DNA of 64,000 nt. It comes from an uncultured Caulobacterales bacterium (GTDB taxonomy: Bacteria; Pseudomonadota; Alphaproteobacteria; Caulobacterales; Caulobacteraceae). Under the pieces are notes generated by a model. That model was given only the letters and a program-made list of their open reading frames with translations. It ran no database searches and was not told where the DNA came from. The stretch is from contig CAIMFV010000022.1 in the NCBI GenBank assembly GCA_903840435.1, positions 1-64,000 of the forward strand. Reading direction: 5' to 3'. Made by a program: the position numbers and the translations under genes. This document shows, piece by piece, positions 58,959 to 64,000 of the stretch; positions within the stretch are counted from its first letter, which is position 1, and each line of letters starts with the position of its first letter.

Positions 58959-60763
58959 CCTCTGCCGTCGCCCCCGATCCTGAGGCCCTTTGGACCGACG
59001 CTGATCTGATTGCGGCGCTCCTTTCGGTTGATCCTGCCGGGCTGGGTGGTGTCGCAGTGCGGTCAGGATTTGGCGCGGTGCGGGAGCGTTGGCTGGGCCT
59101 CCTGCGCGCGCGCTTGCCGGGCCACGCGCCGGTGGTCAGGATTCCCATCCATGTCGGCGAGGATCGGCTGCTCGGGGGGCTCGATCTGACAGCGAGCCTA
59201 TCCCAAGGAAGGCCCGTGGCGCAGGGTGGGCTACTGGCCGCCTGTCATGGCGGGGTCGGCGTGCTCGCCATGGCCGAACGCCTGGACGTCACCGCCTCCG
59301 CCCTGATTGCCAGCACCCTCGACCAGGGCGCGGTGCTGGCGCAGCGCGACGGCTTGACGCTGCGTGAGGTCACCTCCTTTGGCCTGGTGGCCTTGGATGA
59401 GGGAGCGGATGAAACCGAGCGCCCACCAGAAGGGCTGATGGACCGGCTTGCCTTCCATCTCGACCTTTCGGGCCTTTCGCACCGGGATGTGGCGGCCGCC
59501 AATTTCACCCCTGAAGCCGTTGAAACCGCGCGCCGCATCTATCCGTCTGTCGCCAAGGTCGATGACGACCTGATTGACGCGGTTTGCGAGGCTGCGGCCC
59601 TCGTGGGGGTCAGCTCGGCCCGCAGTTGCCTTTTGGCGCTCCGGGTCGCGCGCGTGCACGCGGCCTTGTCAGGTCGCCTGACCGCCACGGCAGAAGACGC
59701 AAGCGTGGCGGGGCGGCTGGTGCTGGCACCACGGGCCAAGCACGCCATGGCTGAACGCGCGCCGCAAGGCCAACAAACCGAGCCGAATGAAGAGGCGTCG
59801 CACGAGCCGCAACCGCCGTCGTCGGGGGAAACAAGCGAGACCGCCTCACCCCCTGATCTGGACGAAACGGCGGCGCGAGACCTGGCGGCAGAGATGATCG
59901 TGGCGGCTGTGCGCGCCGCCCTGCCCGATGCTTTCAAACTGGTCGACCCGAGCGGGCGCGCCAGCGCTGCCAGCATTAGCCGGTCGCGCGGCGGCGGGGC
60001 AGCGGTCAAGTCCGCTCTGCGGGGACGACCCTTAGGCTCCCGCCCGGGCCGGTTGAAACCCGGGGCGCGGCTTGATCTCTTAGACACCTTGCGAGCGGCG
60101 GCCCCGTGGCAGAAGCTTCGTGCCGCAGGCGAGGATGCTGGCCGTCTGCGTATCCGCAAAGACGACTTTCGCATTCGTCGCTATGTCCAGCGGGCGGAGT
60201 TGACCACCATCTTGGTGGTGGACGCTTCCGGGTCGACAGCCTTCCAAAGATTGGCCGAAGCCAAGGGTGCAGTAGAGCCCTTGCTGGCCCAAGCCTATGT
60301 CGCGCGGGCGCGCGTGGCGCTGATCGCATTTCATCACGGGGAAGCAAGCCTCCTCCTGCCACCAACCCGGTCCTTGACCCGCGCTAAGCGCTTGTTGGCG
60401 GATTTGCCCGGGGGGGGCGGTACCCCGTTTGCCTCGGCCATTGATCTGTCGCTCGCCGTGGCCGTGGCAGAAAAAAGCAAGCAACGTACGCCGATGCTGG
60501 TCTTCCTGACCGATGGCCGGGCCAATATTGATCGCGCAGGTCAGCCGGGCCGTCAGGCCGCCGACCGCGACGCGCTGGCCGCCGCCAAGCGGGTTGCCCA
60601 GTATGGCGTGCGCGCCCTGTTCATCGATACCTCACCCCGCCCCCAAGCGGGCGCAGACCGTTTCGCTCAGGCCATGCGCGGCTCTTATGCCTCCTTGCCT
60701 TTCGTCCAATCGGACCGGTTAGCCGATCTCGTGGCCCGTGAGGGCCGGGCGGTGATGTCGTGA
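58955..60763 (+). CDS. bchD: Magnesium chelatase subunit BchD
   Basis: BchD is the scaffold subunit, an inactive AAA-like domain joined to a von Willebrand A domain. The 602-residue protein has an N-terminal degenerate AAA part (residues 1-250), an acidic and Pro-rich linker around 265-310, and a C-terminal integrin-like VWA domain with the MIDAS motif VVDASGSTAFQRL near residue 420 and FLTDGRANIDRAG. It starts at GTG 58955, overlapping the bchI stop, and overlaps bchO. Confidence 0.95.
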   Translation: MTSAVAPDPEALWTDADLIAALLSVDPAGLGGVAVRSGFGAVRERWLGLLRARLPGHAPVVRIPIHVGEDRLLGGLDLTASLSQGRPVAQGGLLAACHGGVGVLAMAERLDVTASALIASTLDQGAVLAQRDGLTLREVTSFGLVALDEGADETERPPEGLMDRLAFHLDLSGLSHRDVAAANFTPEAVETARRIYPSVAKVDDDLIDAVCEAAALVGVSSARSCLLALRVARVHAALSGRLTATAEDASVAGRLVLAPRAKHAMAERAPQGQQTEPNEEASHEPQPPSSGETSETASPPDLDETAARDLAAEMIVAAVRAALPDAFKLVDPSGRASAASISRSRGGGAAVKSALRGRPLGSRPGRLKPGARLDLLDTLRAAAPWQKLRAAGEDAGRLRIRKDDFRIRRYVQRAELTTILVVDASGSTAFQRLAEAKGAVEPLLAQAYVARARVALIAFHHGEASLLLPPTRSLTRAKRLLADLPGGGGTPFASAIDLSLAVAVAEKSKQRTPMLVFLTDGRANIDRAGQPGRQAADRDALAAAKRVAQYGVRALFIDTSPRPQAGADRFAQAMRGSYASLPFVQSDRLADLVAREGRAVMS

Positions 60764-61722
60764 GCCTGTTTGGTGTCCTGAGCGGTGCGACCGATCTCGA
60801 TTGGGCGGTTGACGGTTCCAACTGGCCGAACCGCGCTGCGAGCCGCTTTGTTCAGGCGGCAGGCTTGCGTTGGCACGTCCAGGAATTTGGCCAAGGGCCG
60901 AACCTCTTGCTGTTGCACGGCGCAGGCGCCAGCACCCATTCCTGGCGGGACTTGGCCCCTCGCCTCGCCAATGACTTTCGGGTCGTGGCGCTTGACCTGC
61001 CCGGCCATGGCTTCACCCAAACGCCAAGCGCGGAAGGGCTCACCCTGGACGGGATGACCAAAAGTATCGCCGAACTCACCCAGGCATTGAATTTTGCTCC
61101 AGACGTGATTGTCGGTCATTCGGCAGGGGCGGCGATTGGCCTGTCGCTGCACCTTCTTGGGACCGCTTCTGTTCGGGCAATCATCAGTCTCAACGGCGCG
61201 CTCAGTCCGTTTCCCGGCGCGGCGGCGCAGATTTTTCCCCTGCTGGCCAAGCTCCTGTTCATCAATCCCGCTGCGATCTCGATGTTTGCTTGGCGGGCGG
61301 GTCAGCCGGGCGTGGTGGAGCGCCTTATTCAGTCCACCGGTTCCCGTCTCGATGCGCAAGGGATTGCGGGCTATCGCAAACTGCTCGGCTCCCGTCGTCA
61401 TATTGCCGCGACACTTGGCATGATGTCCGGCTGGGACCTGCTACCCTTGCGGGCGAAGCTTGCGCGGATCGACCTTCCCGTGGTGCTGTTTGCCGGCGAG
61501 ACCGATGCCGCCGTGCCACCCGAGGTATCGCGCGAGGTGGCGAGGCTTATTCCGGGTGCACGGTTTGAGCTTTTGCCGGGACTTGGACACCTCGCCCACG
61601 AAGAAGCGCCAGATGTGATGGTGCAATGGGTGCGCGACGCTGCGAAAGCGGGCCTCGCCGCGCCTGCGCCAACGTGCGAGCGCGATCAGCAAAGGGAAGC
61701 ATTGCGCCATGTTGAGGCTTGA
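60760..61722 (+). CDS. bchO: Alpha/beta hydrolase BchO
   Basis: A 320-residue alpha/beta hydrolase, always found with bchID in purple bacteria and implicated in Mg chelation, though its reaction is not settled. The oxyanion segment LLLHGAGASTHSWRDLAP, nucleophile elbow IVGHSAGAAIGLSL with catalytic Ser, VLFAGETDAAVPP and GLGHLAHEEAP with the His are all present. The start is GTG 60760, overlapping the bchD stop. The gene overlaps crtI by 14 bp. Confidence 0.93.
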   Translation: MSLFGVLSGATDLDWAVDGSNWPNRAASRFVQAAGLRWHVQEFGQGPNLLLLHGAGASTHSWRDLAPRLANDFRVVALDLPGHGFTQTPSAEGLTLDGMTKSIAELTQALNFAPDVIVGHSAGAAIGLSLHLLGTASVRAIISLNGALSPFPGAAAQIFPLLAKLLFINPAAISMFAWRAGQPGVVERLIQSTGSRLDAQGIAGYRKLLGSRRHIAATLGMMSGWDLLPLRAKLARIDLPVVLFAGETDAAVPPEVSREVARLIPGARFELLPGLGHLAHEEAPDVMVQWVRDAAKAGLAAPAPTCERDQQREALRHVEA

Positions 61723-63256
61723 TCCGCAATTTGACATTGATCCCGCCCCAGCCTCGCCGCGCGCCCATGCGGTGGTGATCGGCAGTGGCTTTGGCGGGCT
61801 CGCGGCTGCAGTGCGATTGGGCGCCAAGGGCTATCGCGTCACTGTGCTCGAAAAACTCGATGCCCCAGGAGGGCGGGCCTATGTCCATCGGCGCGACGGC
61901 TACACCTTTGATGCCGGTCCGACCCTGATCACCGCGCCATTTCTGTTTGAAGACCTCTGGCGGCTCTGTGGACGCAAGTTGTCGGAGGACATTGATTTGC
62001 GCTCCATTGATCCGTTTTACAAACTGGTGTTTGACGATGGTGAGGAAATCACCTGCTACGCTGACACGGCCGCCATGGAGGCCGAGGTCGCGCGTATCTC
62101 GCCCGAGGATCTGGCAGGCTATCGCCGCTTCATGACCCGCAGCGCCGAGATCTGCCATCTCGGCTTTGAGCAACTGGGCCATGTGCCGTTTTTGTCGCTG
62201 AAGGACATGCTGCCAGTGGCGCCGGATCTGTTGCGGCTTGGCGGGCATTTGAGCGTCCATGCGCTCGTGGCGAACTATGTACGCCACCCCAAACTCCGCA
62301 TCGCGCTTAGCTTTCACCCGCTATTTGTCGGGGGCAATCCCTTTGACACCACCGCCGTCTACAGCATGATCTCGCATTTCGAGCGGCGGTGGGGCGTGCA
62401 TTTTCCCATGGGGGGGACCGGCGCCCTGGTCACAGGCCTCGTCAATCTGATCGAAGGTCAAGGGGGACGCATCCGCCTGAATACCGAGGTGCGCACCATC
62501 ATCGTCGAGGCTGGCGTCGCCAAGGGCGTTCGACTGCAAGATGGCGAAGAGATCTTGGCCGATGTGGTGGTGTCAAACGCCGATGTCGCCCACACCTATC
62601 GCGAAATGGTGCCCGCCGCGGCGCGCAAACGCTGGACGAATAAGCGGCTCGACAGCGCGCGTTATTCGATGAGCCTGTTCGTCTGGTATTTTGGCCTGAC
62701 GCGCCCCTATCCGCAGTTGGACCACCACACCATTCTTTTGGGTCCGCGCTATCGCGGACTGCTCGACGACATCTTTAAGGCCAAGGGCCTTGCCAAGGAT
62801 ATGAGCCTTTACCTGCATCGTCCGACAGCCACCGATCCGTCGCTGGCGCCGGAGGGGTGTGAGGCCTTTTATGTCCTTTCCCCCGTTCCCCACCTCGATG
62901 CGGGCATTGACTGGGCCACAGCGGCTGAGCCCTATCGCCAAGCCATTCAAGACCGGTTGGAGGCGACGCTCTTGCCGGGACTTTCCCAGCATTTGGCCAC
63001 CTCCTTCGTCACCACGCCGCAGGATTTCAAAGATCGCCTGTCATCGGTAAAGGGCGCGGCCTTTAGTCTCGCGCCGACCCTGACCCAGAGCGCCTGGTTC
63101 CGACCGCACAATCGTAGCGAGGATGTGCAAGGCCTTTATCTGGTTGGCGCGGGCGCACAGCCCGGGGCCGGGGTTCCAGGCGTTTTGTCCTCCGCGCGCA
63201 TGGTCGGCGATCTGGTTCCCGACGCGCACCAGGGGGTTAACCATGCCCTTCGCTAG
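61709..63256 (+). CDS. crtI: Phytoene desaturase CrtI
   Basis: CrtI is the FAD-dependent enzyme that introduces three or four double bases of conjugation into phytoene, to neurosporene or lycopene. The 515-residue protein has the dinucleotide motif VVIGSGFGGLAAAVRLGAKG near residues 20-40, GGRAYVHRRDGYTFDAGPT, and the C-terminal signature LYLVGAGAQPGAGVPGVLSS near residue 485. It overlaps bchO by 14 bp and crtB by 14 bp. AAGGGAAG lies upstream of ATG 61709. Confidence 0.95.
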   Translation: MLRLDPQFDIDPAPASPRAHAVVIGSGFGGLAAAVRLGAKGYRVTVLEKLDAPGGRAYVHRRDGYTFDAGPTLITAPFLFEDLWRLCGRKLSEDIDLRSIDPFYKLVFDDGEEITCYADTAAMEAEVARISPEDLAGYRRFMTRSAEICHLGFEQLGHVPFLSLKDMLPVAPDLLRLGGHLSVHALVANYVRHPKLRIALSFHPLFVGGNPFDTTAVYSMISHFERRWGVHFPMGGTGALVTGLVNLIEGQGGRIRLNTEVRTIIVEAGVAKGVRLQDGEEILADVVVSNADVAHTYREMVPAAARKRWTNKRLDSARYSMSLFVWYFGLTRPYPQLDHHTILLGPRYRGLLDDIFKAKGLAKDMSLYLHRPTATDPSLAPEGCEAFYVLSPVPHLDAGIDWATAAEPYRQAIQDRLEATLLPGLSQHLATSFVTTPQDFKDRLSSVKGAAFSLAPTLTQSAWFRPHNRSEDVQGLYLVGAGAQPGAGVPGVLSSARMVGDLVPDAHQGVNHALR

Positions 63257-64000
63257 GCCCGCCGATCTCGCCGCCTGTCGTGAGATGATCCGCACTGGGT
63301 CGCGTTCCTTCTTTATGGCGTCGCTCTTCCTGCCCAGCCGTATGCGCGAGGCGGCCTATGCGCTCTACGCCTTTTGCCGCTTGTCAGACGATGAAGTGGA
63401 TGTGGCGGGCGGGCCCGAGGATGCGGTCGCGCGCCTGCAAGGGCGGCTGGATCGGGTCTATGCAGGCACGCCCGACGCCCATGCCGTCGACCGGGCCCTG
63501 GCTGACACGGTGGCCGATTATGGCGTGCCAAAAGTGTTGTTCGAAGCCCTACTCGAAGGGCTGCACTGGGACGCCATTGGACGGCGGTATGAAACCCTCG
63601 ATGAGGTGCAAGACTATGCGGCGCGCGTGGCCGGTTCGGTCGGTGCCATGATGGCGGTCTTGATGGGGGCTCGCAGCGCCGACATGGCCGCGCGCGCCTG
63701 CGATCTTGGTGCGGCGATGCAGCTGACCAATATTGCCCGCGACGTCGGCGAGGACGCCCGTATGGGCAGGCTCTACCTGCCGAGACGCTGGCTGCGCGAG
63801 GCCGGACTTTCGCCAGAGGCCTGGCTTGCCAATCCCGTGGCGCGACCCGAAATCGCCGCAGCGACCGAGCGCTTGTTACAAGAAGCCGACGCCCTCTATG
63901 CCCGCGCCGACCGCGGTGTCGCCCACCTTGATCCGGCCTTCCGTCCCGCCATTTTCGCCGCCCGTAGGCTCTACTGCGCCATTGGCGATCAGGTGCGGCG
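63243..64000 (+). CDS. crtB: Phytoene synthase CrtB (5' part, runs off the window)
   Basis: CrtB condenses two geranylgeranyl diphosphates to phytoene. About 252 codons are in the window, with no stop reached. ATG 63243 (MPFARPADLAACREM) lies in the crtI 3' end. The sequence has the typical ALYAFCRLSDDEVD, a DXXXD-type Asp-rich motif near residues 55-60, and QLTNIARDVGEDARMGRLYL, the second Asp-rich motif. It is coupled to crtI. Confidence 0.94.
   Translation, partial: MPFARPADLAACREMIRTGSRSFFMASLFLPSRMREAAYALYAFCRLSDDEVDVAGGPEDAVARLQGRLDRVYAGTPDAHAVDRALADTVADYGVPKVLFEALLEGLHWDAIGRRYETLDEVQDYAARVAGSVGAMMAVLMGARSADMAARACDLGAAMQLTNIARDVGEDARMGRLYLPRRWLREAGLSPEAWLANPVARPEIAAATERLLQEADALYARADRGVAHLDPAFRPAIFAARRLYCAIGDQVR

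Overview
This window is alphaproteobacterial chromosome, G+C-rich, with densely packed genes, and it ends inside a photosynthesis gene cluster (PGC). The gene set includes bacteriochlorophyll a synthesis (bchFNBHLM, acsF, bchP, bchG, bchIDO), reaction-centre assembly (lhaA, puhABCE), carotenoid genes (crtI, crtB), aerR/ppsR control and a cytochrome bc1 operon. This points to an anoxygenic phototroph. The oxygen-dependent cyclase AcsF is present and no bchE is seen here, which fits an aerobic or facultatively aerobic lifestyle. The surrounding housekeeping order (tilS, cpoB, pal, tolBARQ, ybgC, ruvBAC) and the DUF2336 and DUF1491 proteins suggest a Caulobacterales/Hyphomonadales-like lineage; this placement is inference.

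Region 1 (1-11.4 kb) is housekeeping and accessory: prfC, a helical-repeat protein, and then a minus-strand stretch. That stretch holds two paralogues of an unrecognised ~380-aa family (3255-4406 and 8211-9347) on either side of a DUF2336 protein, a proline-rich exported protein and an ABC permease/ATPase pair. Several small unknowns follow.

Region 2 (11.4-21.5 kb, minus strand) carries xdhC, tilS, the Tol-Pal envelope genes and the ruvCAB resolvase genes. Region 3 (21.5-31.4 kb) has an A+T-rich gene resembling a capsule glycosyltransferase, two tandem dienelactone hydrolases, a secreted cyclophilin, petABC (cytochrome bc1), trmL, an M20 peptidase and yebC.

Region 4 (31.5-64 kb) is the photosynthesis block. 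A Tat-exported HiPIP, hemE, ppsR and aerR lead into a 318-bp control region with two abutting PpsR-type boxes. From there one long plus-strand series runs bchFNBHLM-lhaA-puhABC-orf-acsF-puhE-hemA-idi-DUF3422, mostly with overlapping start/stop codons. A minus-strand operon follows (bchG, PucC-like transporter, bchP, tspO, small membrane protein). It diverges from bchIDO-crtI-crtB across an intergenic region with another PpsR-type box. crtB runs off the window end. The puf genes, bchCXYZ and the remaining crt genes are not in the window.

Together the genes supply ALA (hemA), uroporphyrinogen decarboxylation (hemE), Mg chelation (bchHID), methylation, cyclisation, light-independent reduction, C3 hydration and phytylation of bacteriochlorophyll. 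They also supply isoprenoid precursor (idi), early carotenoid steps, reaction-centre assembly, and the bc1 complex and HiPIP that probably return electrons to the reaction centre.
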